Part shown: positions 37,120-46,484 of the stretch, in pieces
Position numbering within the stretch: position 1 is the first letter of the stretch
Layout: each line of letters opens with the position of its first letter
Origin: CAYUAI01 sp964442745
Lineage (GTDB): Bacteria > Pseudomonadota > Gammaproteobacteria > S012-40
Assembly: GCA_964442745.1 (NCBI GenBank)
Contig: CAYUAI010000012.1
Span: forward strand, 1-64,000
Direction of reading: 5' to 3'
DNA: 64,000 nt
The notes under the pieces: generated by a model
Databases searched by the model: none
Seen by the model: the letters and a program-made list of their open reading frames with translations, nothing else
What the model was told of the DNA's origin: nothing
Program-made: the position numbers and the translations under genes

Positions 37120-37664
37120 TGGCAAGGATTAATTTATTACCCTGGCGGGATACGCGGCGAAAAGAACGAGAGCGTCGTTTTTATATTTCTGCTGTACTCT
37201 CTGCGGCGGCGATGGTAGGCATTATTGTCTATGGTCATATGTTTATGGAAGGGCGTATGAATGATCAGCGTGATCGCAATAAGTTCTTAGAGGAGCAGAT
37301 TGTGAACGTTGATAAAGAAATTGCTGCAATAAAGACTTTAGAGAAGGACAAAGAGCGACTTCTCAAACGTATGAATGTTATCCAGGAATTGCAAGGGAGT
37401 CGAGCAGAAGTTGTTCATTTGTTTGAGGAATTAGTAAATGCAATTCCTGAAGGTGCACAGCTTTTAAAAATAGAACATTCGGGGGCGATTGTGAATATTG
37501 AAGGCGTTGCAGAATCCAATGCGAGAGTTTCTGCATTCATGCGTAACTTAGATAAGTCCCCTTGGCTGAAAAACCCAGAGCTTGTTGTCATTGATTCAAG
37601 TACAAGGAAACATGCTGGCTCAAGTTGGTTTTCTTTGAAAGTGCAACGAGTTCAAGCTAATTAA
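37119..37664 (+). CDS. pilN: Type IV pilus assembly protein PilN
   Basis: 181 residues: cytoplasmic INLLPWRDTRRKERERRF motif that docks PilM, one membrane helix (about 22-42), a coiled coil and a periplasmic domain. It pairs with PilO in the alignment complex. ATG overlaps the pilM stop by one base (TAATG). Confidence 0.96.
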   Translation: MARINLLPWRDTRRKERERRFYISAVLSAAAMVGIIVYGHMFMEGRMNDQRDRNKFLEEQIVNVDKEIAAIKTLEKDKERLLKRMNVIQELQGSRAEVVHLFEELVNAIPEGAQLLKIEHSGAIVNIEGVAESNARVSAFMRNLDKSPWLKNPELVVIDSSTRKHAGSSWFSLKVQRVQAN

Positions 37665-37679
37665 AAGGAAGGTCATATT

Positions 37680-38294
37680 TTGAATTTTGCTGAACTAAAC
37701 GAGTTGGATTTTAACAATATCGGCAATTGGTCCGTATCTCTAAAAATTTTTTCCATCGTTATTGTTTGTGTTGTTATCTTGGGGGCAGGTTACTGGTTTG
37801 ATACAAAAGATCAGATTGATACTTTAGAATCAATTGAAAAAAAAGAAAATGAATTGAAAAAAGTCTTTGAAAGAAAGCAAAAAAAGGCTGCAAATTTAGA
37901 TGGCTATCAACAGCAAATGCGCGAAATTGAACGAACATTTGGTTCTTTGCTGAGGCAGTTGCCAAGTAGAACAGAAGTTGCTGATTTACTCACGGATATA
38001 AGTCAAACGGGTTTGTCCAGTGGCCTAGAGTTTGAACTGTTTAAACCTAAAAGCGAAATACCTATGGATTTTTATGTTGAGTTGCCTATCGAGCTAAGAG
38101 TGAAAGGTCGATATCATGAGCTAGGGCAGTTTATCGGTGGTGTCGCTGGATTGCCGCGAATTGTGACACTCCATGGGTTTTCTGTTAGTAGATCGAAGAA
38201 TAAAGGGGCTGGCGAACTTGTGATGCAGGCAACAGCTAAAACATATCGCTACCTGGATGAAAAAGAATTAGAGAAATTAAGTGGTAAGAAATAA
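37680..38294 (+). CDS. pilO: Type IV pilus assembly protein PilO
   Basis: 204 residues with one membrane helix (about 20-42), a strongly charged coiled coil (KKENELKKVFERKQKK) and a periplasmic ferredoxin-like domain (PSRTEVADLLTDISQTG; LRVKGRYHELGQFI). It forms heterodimers with PilN and contacts PilP. Start is TTG, preceded by AAGGAAGG. Confidence 0.95.
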   Translation: MNFAELNELDFNNIGNWSVSLKIFSIVIVCVVILGAGYWFDTKDQIDTLESIEKKENELKKVFERKQKKAANLDGYQQQMREIERTFGSLLRQLPSRTEVADLLTDISQTGLSSGLEFELFKPKSEIPMDFYVELPIELRVKGRYHELGQFIGGVAGLPRIVTLHGFSVSRSKNKGAGELVMQATAKTYRYLDEKELEKLSGKK

Positions 38295-38863
38295 TGGAAA
38301 AAAATATAAAGCGAGTTAGCTTAAAAAAAAATTCAATGAAGCATTATATGAAAAAATTATTGTTGATTATGGGTTGCCTTACTCTTGTGGCATGCGACGA
38401 TAATAATATGAGTGATTTGCAAGAATATATTAAAGAAACTAAGGCGAAGTTTAAAGGAAAAGTAGAACCATTGCCTGCAATTATACCTTACGAAAATTAT
38501 GAATACCAAGTCTCGGAACAAAGAGATCCTTTTGTTCCATCAATGTCTCTAGTCAAAACAATTACCCTTAAACGGGCCTATACGGGCTTCAAACCGAATG
38601 AATCTCGTCTAAGAGAAGAGCTTGAGTCATATGCTTTAAAAGCACTTCAAATGGTTGGCATGATGGTTAAGGAAGGCCAAGAATGGGCTGTTATTAAAGC
38701 ACCAGATGGGACTATTTATCGAGTTAAGAAAGGTAGCCATATAGGAGAAAGGCATGGTGAAATTATTAATATCTCAGAAACAAAAATTGAAATAAAAGAA
38801 ATAGTAGAAGATGGATTAGGCGGATGGATAGAACGCCCTAATACGCTCGTTTTGACACAGTAA
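38294..38863 (+). CDS. pilP: Type IV pilus lipoprotein PilP
   Basis: 189 residues. The lipobox LVAC follows a signal segment beginning MKKLLLIMG, so the real start could be an internal ATG (38339 or 38348) rather than 38294. The HR-domain (PFVPS then LQMVGMMVKEGQEWAVIKAPDGTIYRV) is typical. It links PilNO in the inner membrane to the PilQ secretin. It overlaps the pilO stop by one base. Confidence 0.95.
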   Translation: MEKNIKRVSLKKNSMKHYMKKLLLIMGCLTLVACDDNNMSDLQEYIKETKAKFKGKVEPLPAIIPYENYEYQVSEQRDPFVPSMSLVKTITLKRAYTGFKPNESRLREELESYALKALQMVGMMVKEGQEWAVIKAPDGTIYRVKKGSHIGERHGEIINISETKIEIKEIVEDGLGGWIERPNTLVLTQ

Positions 38864-38881
38864 TCCCAGATTGAAAAGGGT

Positions 38882-41356
38882 ATGGCCATGAAATTGTTTT
38901 TTATGAGACGAAAACTAGAAAAGCAAACCAGTGCTCAAGGAATTAAAGCTTTTAGTGACAATAGTTTTTATCTATTTTTTTTATCTATTTTTATTATGCC
39001 GATGTTTTTACAAACTGCATTGGCAAATGAGTTAGAGCTTGTATCCTTTTCTAAAGTGGAGCAAGGATTAGAAATAAAATTCAATTTTTCAGAGTCTGCT
39101 CATATGCCGACTAGATTTTCTACTGAAGTACCGGCCAGAATTATTTTAGATTTTTCTGAGACGCAGAATAAACTGCCATGGCGAGCACCATTACCTGTCA
39201 ATATCGGAGTGACTTCTAATATTCAAGTCGTAGAAAATAATGATACAACTCGGGTTGTGGTCAATTTGTCGGAATTGGTTCAGTTTGATGCTAGAGTTGA
39301 AGATAATGCGATACTTCTAGTAATAGAAGACCATACGCTTGATGATGACTCTGTTAGTTCTGATTTCTCAGAATCAGTGCAAAATGAAGTAAGAGATGAA
39401 GCTGAATTAAAAGATATTCAAATTTCAGCACTGCCAGGTGATCGTGTGCAGGTTACCTTTTTAATGTCTGGTGATATTGTTGAGCCTAATAGTTTTACCG
39501 TTGATGAGCCGGCTCGTATTGCCCTTGACTTTCCTAATACACAAAATAGCCTGTCATGGCGTTCGCGCCGAGTAGGTATTGGCTTAGTGAAATCAGTGGC
39601 GGCTATCGAGGCGGGTGGTCGTACACGAGTTGTTTTTAATCTTGTACGGCAAATGCCCTATGATACTCAAGTCGAAGGAAACAAAGTAGTATTGACTTTA
39701 GGCACAGGAATTGTTGATTCACAATCGGTGGCAGTTTCCACATCCGCTTCAGCTGGAGTAGAATATGGTGTAGAGCAAATTGATTTTCGCAGAGGGGATG
39801 CTGGTGAGGGGCGGGTAGTTGTTACTTTCGCGGATCCAAGTGTGCTAGCTGATATACGAGAAGAGGGTGGGCGCATTATCGCTGATTTTATTAATACATC
39901 TTTGCCTCAAGAGCTAGAGCAACGATTGGATGTCATCGATTTTGCCACGCCTGTGCAAACGATTGATACTTTTACTGATGGCAATAATGTGCGTATGGTG
40001 ATTGCTGCCCAGGGTCGGTATGAACATTTAGCCTATCAATCTGACAAAACACTAACAATTGATATTAAGGCCATTACTAAAGAAAAAGCAGTCGTGAAGA
40101 AAGAAGAATATACTGGAGAGAAACTGTCATTGAATTTCCAGGATATTGAGGTTAGAGCCGTATTGCAATTATTAGCGGATTTTACTGCATTGAATGTGGT
40201 TGTGAGTGATTCGGTTCAAGGGAATATCACTTTGCGCTTGAAAAATGTGCCTTGGGATCAGGCGCTCGATATTATTCTGAAATCAAAAGGTTTGGCCATG
40301 CGCCAAAGCGGCAATGTGTTATTAGTTGCGCCTGGTGAGGAAATCGCTTCACGGGAGAAGCTTGAGCTGGAATCTCGAAAACAAATTTCAGAACTAATAC
40401 CTTTACGATCTGAACTTATTCAGATAAATTATGCAAAAGCAGCAAGCATCGCTAATTTGTTAAAATCAGATAACAGTAGTTTATTGTCTGGACGAGGTAA
40501 TGTCACTGTTGATGAACGAACTAATACACTTCTTGTGCGTGATACTAGTGATCGATTGGATGAAATCAGAAAGCTTATTGCTAAACTCGATATTCCTATT
40601 CGGCAAGTGCTGATTGAAGCAAGAATTGTCATTGCTAATGATAATTTTGCTAAGGATTTAGGTGTCAAGTTTGGTTTGCAATCGAGTAAAACGTCGGGAG
40701 ACTCAACAATTATGACATCAGGTGGTGTCGGTGGCTTAAGTGCAAACTTGGGTGCGCCAGGAAGTTTGCAAGATGATCTAAGTATTAATTTACCAGCGGG
40801 CGCTGCTAGACCCGCTTCGCTTGCGCTTGGTATGCTGAATTCGGATGTACTATTAGGCTTGGAGCTATCTGCATTACAAACAGAAGGACGCGGTGAAGTG
40901 GTATCGAATCCGCGGGTAATTACGTCCAACCAAAAAGAAGCGTTAATAGAGCAAGGTACGGAGATACCGTATAGTCAAGCGGCTTCAAGTGGTGCGACCA
41001 CCGTTGCTTTTAAGAAAGCGACTTTGAGTCTCAAGGTGACCCCGCAAATTACTCCTGATGATCGAGTGATTTTAGATTTGAAAGTCACGAAGGATAGTGT
41101 TGGAGCGGTGTTTAATAATGTGCCGAGCATTGATACCAAAGAAGTAAATACTCAAGTGTTGGTTGACAATGGAGAGACAGTAGTGCTTGGCGGAATTTAT
41201 GAACAAGTGAAGCAGGAGACGAAATCAAAAGTACCATTTTTAGGTGACTTGCCCTTAGTCGGTGGATTATTCCGGTCAACGAAAGATGAGAATAATAAAA
41301 AAGAGTTGCTTATTTTTGTGACACCAAAGATACTGAAAGAAAGTCTTAAACTATAG
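38882..41356 (+). CDS. pilQ: Type IV pilus secretin PilQ
   Basis: 824 residues: signal peptide (about 28-50), two AMIN domains that bind peptidoglycan (about 55-140 and 175-265), an STN/N0 domain (ISLNFQDIEVRAVLQLLADF type, near 415), an N1 domain and a C-terminal secretin channel (VVSNPRVITSNQKEALIEQG; VPFLGDLPLVGGLFRS). It forms the outer-membrane pore for the pilus. The second in-frame ATG (38888) is better spaced from AAGGG. Last gene of the operon; aroK, normally next, is absent. Confidence 0.96.
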   Translation: MAMKLFFMRRKLEKQTSAQGIKAFSDNSFYLFFLSIFIMPMFLQTALANELELVSFSKVEQGLEIKFNFSESAHMPTRFSTEVPARIILDFSETQNKLPWRAPLPVNIGVTSNIQVVENNDTTRVVVNLSELVQFDARVEDNAILLVIEDHTLDDDSVSSDFSESVQNEVRDEAELKDIQISALPGDRVQVTFLMSGDIVEPNSFTVDEPARIALDFPNTQNSLSWRSRRVGIGLVKSVAAIEAGGRTRVVFNLVRQMPYDTQVEGNKVVLTLGTGIVDSQSVAVSTSASAGVEYGVEQIDFRRGDAGEGRVVVTFADPSVLADIREEGGRIIADFINTSLPQELEQRLDVIDFATPVQTIDTFTDGNNVRMVIAAQGRYEHLAYQSDKTLTIDIKAITKEKAVVKKEEYTGEKLSLNFQDIEVRAVLQLLADFTALNVVVSDSVQGNITLRLKNVPWDQALDIILKSKGLAMRQSGNVLLVAPGEEIASREKLELESRKQISELIPLRSELIQINYAKAASIANLLKSDNSSLLSGRGNVTVDERTNTLLVRDTSDRLDEIRKLIAKLDIPIRQVLIEARIVIANDNFAKDLGVKFGLQSSKTSGDSTIMTSGGVGGLSANLGAPGSLQDDLSINLPAGAARPASLALGMLNSDVLLGLELSALQTEGRGEVVSNPRVITSNQKEALIEQGTEIPYSQAASSGATTVAFKKATLSLKVTPQITPDDRVILDLKVTKDSVGAVFNNVPSIDTKEVNTQVLVDNGETVVLGGIYEQVKQETKSKVPFLGDLPLVGGLFRSTKDENNKKELLIFVTPKILKESLKL

Positions 41357-41364
41357 ACAATGAT

Positions 41365-41414
41365 CTAGCGATAAATGCAGGCTATAGGTATATGTAGCCT
41401 GCATTTATCGCTAG
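41365..41414. repeat. 20-bp perfect palindrome past pilQ
   Basis: CTAGCGATAAATGCAGGCTA and its exact complement enclose a 10-nt loop, starting 9 bp past the pilQ stop. It has no T-run. Together with the adjoining AAGCGAGATC (41421-41430, reversed) it resembles the right end of the element at 25834-25995, so it is probably a palindromic element serving as a terminator. Confidence 0.7.
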
Positions 41415-41618
41415 GCATGCGATCTCGCTTAACCCTGTACTCAGTTTTTCGATCGTTCAGAAAATCCGCGTAAAAGCAAATTTCTTCATGGTTTTCAAGT
41501 GCCAAGTTGCACAATTTTTATAAAATAGTCGTGATTTTCATTCCTAGTTTATTCCTTATTGCTTCATGTGGTGGCATCTCTTAATATAGTTTTTTAAATT
41601 TTTATTAAGGATTTTTTT

Positions 41619-42521
41619 GTGAAAAATATCGATTCTCCTATAAACATTACCCGTGAAGTTGACTATTGGCGGGGAAGCTTTTCCGCAATGGCTGGGCCAT
41701 GTGAATTGTTAATGGATGTCGATGCTTTTGAATTAGCGCATAAACTCACAAAAATCGCATATACTGAAGCAAAGCGTATAGAACAAAAATTTAGCCGCTA
41801 CCGAAAAGATAATATCGTCTTTAGAATCAACAATGCAAACGCAGTACGCATCAAGGTAGATGAGGAAACGGCAAAATTGTTAGATTATGCTGAGCAATGT
41901 TACCACTTAAGCGATGGCATGTTTGATATTACCTCAGGGGTATTGAGGGGCGTTTGGCGTTTTGATGGTAGTGACATCATTCCTACTAAAGTCGCTGTTA
42001 ATAAAGTGTTAGCAAGAGTTGGTTGGAATAAACTGAATTGGCAGCGGCCGTATTTAAGCATGCAAAGTCAAATGGAGATTGATTTTGGAGGGATTGGCAA
42101 GGAATACGCTGTAGATCGAACAGCGTCATTGATAAATCCTTTTGTGAACAATGGGGTGTTAATTAACTATGGTGGTGATTTATTGGCTCTGGGGTTTCGG
42201 GCTCACGGCAAGCCATGGGAAATCGCTTTAGATGATCCATCAGCATCGGGTGAAAAATTTAAGGGTACGGTAGAATTATGCCGAGGTGGTGTTGCAACGA
42301 GTGGGGATGCGCGACGCTATTCATTAAAAAATGGTATAAGATACGGACATATTTTAAATCCAAAAACTGGTTGGCCAGTAAAAAATGCACCTCGATCGGT
42401 GACGGTTTTAGCAGATACTTGCACGGAAGCTGGTATTTTGTCAACCTTTGCGTTGTTAAAAGGTGAGCATGCGGAATTATTTTTGAAAGAACAGCAGGTA
42501 AATTATTGGATATGCCCGTAG
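41619..42521 (+). CDS. apbE: FAD:protein FMN transferase (ApbE-like)
   Basis: 300 residues. Recognisable ApbE features are MAGPCELLMDV, EQKFSRYRKDN, DGMFDITSG, DFGGIGKEYAVDR, LINYGGDLLALG and GRYGHILNPKTGWPV-like NGIRYGHILNPKTGW. ApbE enzymes attach FMN covalently to Thr/Ser of partners such as NqrB/C or RnfG. This copy lacks a signal peptide or lipobox, so it may act in the cytoplasm or have a misassigned start. GTG start with AAGGA 8 nt upstream. No target gene is nearby. Confidence 0.88.
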   Translation: MKNIDSPINITREVDYWRGSFSAMAGPCELLMDVDAFELAHKLTKIAYTEAKRIEQKFSRYRKDNIVFRINNANAVRIKVDEETAKLLDYAEQCYHLSDGMFDITSGVLRGVWRFDGSDIIPTKVAVNKVLARVGWNKLNWQRPYLSMQSQMEIDFGGIGKEYAVDRTASLINPFVNNGVLINYGGDLLALGFRAHGKPWEIALDDPSASGEKFKGTVELCRGGVATSGDARRYSLKNGIRYGHILNPKTGWPVKNAPRSVTVLADTCTEAGILSTFALLKGEHAELFLKEQQVNYWICP

Positions 42522-42817
42522 CTTGGACGGTAGTGGGTTAAATTTGTGTTTACGTATGGATATCTATTCCAAACTCAACCTTATTAAACAATATCGTGCA
42601 TCTTTTTTAATTTTGAAAAGCAAATTGTTGTCGCATCACTCATTTAATCCACGTTCTGAAATGGTAAGTTTAAACTGATTTCAGAGAAAAGTTCCCTTAG
42701 AAGCTGCTTTAAAAATGCCTCATAGTCCTCATAGCTGACCAGGATCAATTGAGTCGAGTGATTTACGTTGTTAAATATAAGGATAAGAGAGCAACAACGA
42801 TTGGGAGGCGATTCAAA
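42522..42817. other. Left flank of the decayed IS
   Basis: About 296 bp between apbE and the transposase remnant with no gene. The IS left end is expected here, but I cannot define its terminal repeat. Confidence 0.35.
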
Positions 42818-43728
42818 ATGTGTAAACGAAGTGGTTATCCAACCGACTTAAGTGACAAGCAATGGTTGTTCATTAAAGCTTTATTACCTAAGCCTAAAAG
42901 TCAACCGGGTCATTGAGGTCGTTCTGCTGATGAGTTGCGTCAGATTATTAATGGTATTTTGTATGTCACCAAAACCGGCTTTATTCATCGTTCCGGCCAG
43001 TTTGACCGTAAAATGATCAGTTTCTCTAAGCAACCTCATCGTTTAGCCTACAAATACTAGATGCCGTATGTTTTTTAATCAAAATATGATGGCCGACACG
43101 ATGAATAAGACTCCAAATACCGGATGCCAATGGCGTTTGCTGTCGAATGACGAAACTGTCTATGGTGGCTTTAACTTTTTGTGGAGTCGAACACATGCTT
43201 GGAGAGCCATCATGGAGCACAGAGACATCGGCAAGCACATCAACCACCTCCCTACAACAGGCTGTATTGATAGCTAAAGTGCTAAGACGTAAACCCAAAG
43301 GAAAACACATGGTTATGATAGTGGAAAAATGGTAGAGGGCCATAAACGCCATTTTCTAGTTGATGCATTGGATTTGTTGCTAGTGGTGATTGTCACGGCA
43401 GCGAATCAGGGCGATCGGCAAGGTTTGATCATGTTATTAGCTGACTACTTTGCCCGTGGAGTAAAACGATGGTGTAGAATTTGGGTTGATAGTGGCGATG
43501 CGGGAGTGGCCATTAAAAATTGGGTGTTGGGGTTGAAAAGATTCAGCTCGAGGTGACTGGACGTCAAGCCAAAGGCTTTAGCGCGGTGAAGCGGAACGCA
43601 CGTTTGCTTGGTTGCGTCACTTTAGGCGTCATTTAAAAGATGGTGAATTTTTAACCTGAAATAGCGAGGCGATGATTCAAATCGCTATGATCTATCTTCT
43701 TATACTGATGCTGTTAAAGTCGACCTGC
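42818..43728 (+). pseudogene. Decayed IS5-family transposase
   Basis: Successive frames spell an IS5-family DDE transposase: YPTDLSDKQWLFIKALLPKP, then TGCQWRLLSNDETVYGGF, then VEGHKRHFLVDALDLLLVVIV, IWVDSGDAGVAIKNWVLG, ERTFAWLRHFRRHLKD and SEAMIQIAMIYLLILM. It is broken by an in-frame TGA near 42914, by a 145-bp insertion (42979-43123) and by frameshifts near 43280 and 43555. It cannot be active. Its right end lies inside an exonuclease III remnant. Confidence 0.85.
42979..43123. mobile_element. MITE-like insertion inside the IS transposase
   Basis: Inverted repeats TTATTCATCGTTCCGGCC (42981-42998) and GGCCGACACGATGAATAA (43091-43108) match at 16 of 18 positions. A near-duplicate of the target, CCAAAACCGG (42969-42978) versus CCAAATACCGG (43113-43123), flanks the insert. 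Removing 42979-43123 rejoins ACC AAA ACC GGA TGC CAA TGG, restoring the TKTGCQW transposase motif in frame. It has no gene of its own. Confidence 0.75.
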
Positions 43729-43999
43729 AAATACCGGACCTTGCTATCCATGTCTTTCCAGTTGATGCCAAAATTGTTACATTGTTTGGTTTTTTTTTCT
43801 GTAAATAGCAATACCGCTATATCCTTTTTTCTGGGCATCATGATACCCAGTGGGAAAATCAGGGATTAACTAGCTGATTTTGTTGTGCCTTTGTCTCCTG
43901 AATGCAGACTACATCAGCATTTTGAGCTGCCAACCATTCAAAAAAAACCTTTCTTGCTGCCGCGCGAATTCCATTGCTGTTAACTGATATAACTCTCAT
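43716..43999 (-). pseudogene. Exonuclease III N-terminal remnant
   Basis: On minus from the ATG at 43999: MRVISVNSNGIRAAARKVFF, then FEWLAAQNADVVCIQETKAQ, the classic ExoIII/XthA start with the metal-binding Asn and Glu. It continues in other frames as YHDAQKKGYSGIAIY and FGINWKDMDSKVRYLQVDF before stopping where the IS transposase C-terminus begins. About 95 of about 260 codons remain. The rest of the gene is not on the other side of the IS, so the gene was interrupted and then lost sequence. Confidence 0.85.
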
Positions 44000-44319
44000 T
44001 GTAGTCTTCTAAAAAGTAATTTGAGCTTGAGTCGTTTCTACCGCGTATCGCTAACTATTTAAATCCTAATGAATGATGTAATGACTAAAATACCAGTCTT
44101 GCTTGCCTTTTTGTCTGCCTGCGACAGACACAAGTTTGAACGGAATCTTAGTTGACAAACACCGCAGGCATGAAAATAGACTAATAGAAAAAACCGAATA
44201 CAGAATTCTAAAAACTCAATTGGATTGATTGCTGCATTAGCTTTATCCTCTCAGGCAGACCTGTACTTCGCTCTCACGTGAAATGAAGAGGGAATAAACA
44301 AAACTTGCTAGGAGATAAC
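44000..44319. other. Gap upstream of the peroxidase gene
   Basis: 320 bp without a gene. A TTGACA at 44153-44158 could be a -35 element for the peroxidase gene, but its partner -10 is poor. AGGAGATAAC just before the ATG is a strong ribosome site. Confidence 0.35.
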
Positions 44320-45324
44320 ATGAACCATAAGATACCCTTGTTTAGCAACGCTTTGCTTGCTATGGCGCTAACTACGAATGTTTTAGCCGTGCCGATGGCT
44401 GATGAACCGATTCAACCAATAGCGCCGGTAGCTACGATCAATCCCGCAATGATGGAGCTTGGTAAGAAACTATTTTTTGATCCTCGCCTCTCTAAATCAG
44501 GTTTTATTTCATGTAATTCTTGTCATAACCTAAGCCTTGGTGGTACGGATAATATCAAAACCTCCATCGGACATCAGTGGCATCAAGGTCCAATCAATGC
44601 GCCAACAGTGCTTAACTCTAGCTTGATGTTGGCTCAATTTTGGGATGGACGTGCTAAAGATCTAAAAGAACAAGCAGGTGGCCCGATAGAAAATCCAGGT
44701 GAGATGGCTTCGACGCACTCGCTTGCTGTCGAAGTATTGCAGTCTATTCCAGGTTACGTTACCGAATATAAACAAGTCTTTGGTCACGATAAAATCGATA
44801 TGGATGGCGTAACAAGCGCTATTGCAGAATTTGAAAAAATTTTGGTCACGCCTAATTCTCGTTTTGATCAGTGGCTCATGGGTGATAAAGACGCGATTAG
44901 TAAAGTCGAGTTAGCTGGATATAAACTTTTTAAAGATAGCGGTTGTGTCGGTTGTCATAATGGCCCAGCAGTGGGTGGGAATTCGTATCAGAAAATGGGA
45001 TTGGTTGAGCCTTACAAAACGACAAATAAAGCACAAGGTCGCGTTGCTGTAACGGGCAAAGAGTCTGATCGGTTTGTCTTCAAAGTGCCTACGCTACGTA
45101 ATGTCGAACTGACCTATCCCTATTTTCATGACGGCGGGGCAGCCACATTGAAAGAAGCTGTGGATACCATGGGGCGTGTGCAACTTGGAAAGCAATTTAA
45201 AGATAGCGAGAAAAATAAAATTGTCGCTTTTCTAAAAACACTTACTGGTGATCAACCTTCATTTAATCTGCCTATTTTACCGCCATCCAGCGATACAACT
45301 CCACGTCCAAGCCCTTTTCAATAA
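44320..45324 (+). CDS. Periplasmic di-heme cytochrome c peroxidase
   Basis: From the ATG at 44320 the product is 334 residues with a signal peptide (NALLAMALTTNVLAVP). It has two c-type heme motifs: CNSCH (about residue 65) and CVGCH (about 213). Other family features include KKLFFDPRLSKSGFISC, NAPTVLNSSLMLAQFWDGRA, RFVFKVPTLRNVELTYPYFHDG and the low-potential heme region. It reduces H2O2 in the periplasm with electrons from cytochrome c. OxyR is encoded next door, which supports a peroxide-defence role. Confidence 0.93.
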   Translation: MNHKIPLFSNALLAMALTTNVLAVPMADEPIQPIAPVATINPAMMELGKKLFFDPRLSKSGFISCNSCHNLSLGGTDNIKTSIGHQWHQGPINAPTVLNSSLMLAQFWDGRAKDLKEQAGGPIENPGEMASTHSLAVEVLQSIPGYVTEYKQVFGHDKIDMDGVTSAIAEFEKILVTPNSRFDQWLMGDKDAISKVELAGYKLFKDSGCVGCHNGPAVGGNSYQKMGLVEPYKTTNKAQGRVAVTGKESDRFVFKVPTLRNVELTYPYFHDGGAATLKEAVDTMGRVQLGKQFKDSEKNKIVAFLKTLTGDQPSFNLPILPPSSDTTPRPSPFQ

Positions 45325-45343
45325 ACAACGATATAGTGATGAA

Positions 45344-45366
45344 ACCCTCGGAGATATTCCGAGGGT
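45344..45366 (+). terminator. Terminator hairpin past the peroxidase gene
   Basis: ACCCTCGGA-GATAT-TCCGAGGGT is a perfect 9-bp GC-rich stem 20 bp past the stop. The T-run is missing, so it may be only a 3'-end stabiliser. Confidence 0.6.
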
Positions 45367-45457
45367 GCTATCTGCCTCTACGGTAAAGTACACATCTTCT
45401 TTAGGCCTCATCCCACGAGAAATATTGTAGAAGAGCTGGTCTGACATTGATGCCAAT

Positions 45458-46360
45458 CTATTGTTCGATGAGTACCGTCTCCATCAATTCAGCCAGTAAA
45501 TTTAAATCATTTTTTCGATGAAAAGTAGAGCGCCAGACTAAGCCTATTTCTCTATGAGGGCCATCTTCTGCCAACGGCCTTAATTTTATTTTTGATTGCA
45601 TTGTTAAATGAGAATTGACCGCCATAGCTGGTAGAAAAGTAATGCCTTGACCGCCTGCAACCATTTCCATTAGAGTATAGAGGCTTGTGCCTTGAAATGC
45701 TGCCCGTTGCTGCAAGCCACTAAAATGGCAAGCAGATAAAGCATGGTCTCTGAAACAATGACCATCTTCCAACATCAGTAGCTGTTCAGCAGGTAAGTCA
45801 GCGGAAGATATTTTCCCGCCTTTACTCAACGGGTGTTCGCTCGGAAATGCAACATAGAAAATTTCCTGAAAAAATTTCTTGTACTCATGTTTGCCCAGCT
45901 CATAAGGTAGCGCGAAAATGGCACAGTCGAGCTCTCCACTATCAAGTCGTTGTAATAGCTGTGCGCTTTGCTCTTCCACTAAGAATAGCTCCAGATCGGG
46001 AAATTGTTCTCGTATTGCAGGCAGAACTTTAGGCAATAGGAATGGCCCGATTGTCGGAATTACACCAAGTTTGAGTGCCCCTGTCATAGCGGTCAATTTA
46101 CTTTGAGCCAGCTCTACCATCTCTGCCGATACTGTTAATACGTCGCGTGCTTTTTCGGCTATTTCTAACCCTAATGGGGTAGGTAGAACTTGCCTTTTTG
46201 TTCGTTCTAGCAATTTCGTCCCTAGCATATTCTCCAGCTCTTGAATACCGGTGCTAAGTGTGGATTGAGTAACGAAACAGCGTTCGGCGGCTTTACCAAA
46301 GTGGCGAAGTTCTATTACTGCGAGCAGATACTGTAATTGCCGAATTGTGGGTAGGTGCAT
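45458..46360 (-). CDS. oxyR: Peroxide-sensing LysR regulator OxyR
   Basis: About 300 residues: winged HTH (LRHFGKAAERCFVTQSTLSTGIQELE) plus a substrate-binding-like domain. The redox pair of E. coli OxyR (C199 and C208) is conserved as LEDGHCFRDHALSACHF, with the same 9-residue spacing. It therefore probably forms the H2O2-induced disulfide and activates peroxide-defence genes. An in-frame ATG two codons upstream (46366) is also possible. Convergent with the peroxidase gene rather than divergent from it. Confidence 0.94.
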   Translation of the reverse strand: MHLPTIRQLQYLLAVIELRHFGKAAERCFVTQSTLSTGIQELENMLGTKLLERTKRQVLPTPLGLEIAEKARDVLTVSAEMVELAQSKLTAMTGALKLGVIPTIGPFLLPKVLPAIREQFPDLELFLVEEQSAQLLQRLDSGELDCAIFALPYELGKHEYKKFFQEIFYVAFPSEHPLSKGGKISSADLPAEQLLMLEDGHCFRDHALSACHFSGLQQRAAFQGTSLYTLMEMVAGGQGITFLPAMAVNSHLTMQSKIKLRPLAEDGPHREIGLVWRSTFHRKNDLNLLAELMETVLIEQ

Positions 46361-46484
46361 AATCATAGTTTTTAACTAATTTGTCTGATTGAATTATAAA
46401 TGGTTATGGCAGTAAAATAAGTAATAAGTCATTTTGTAGTATGAATTTTCTCGTCTGTGGAGGGAATATCTATTCAGGTATTTA

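Noticed and set aside
44113..44176. TGCCTGCG...CGCAGGCA inverted repeat and TTGACA upstream of the peroxidase gene
   Set aside because: 8-bp arms with a long spacer and no good -10 partner; insufficient to call an operator or promoter.
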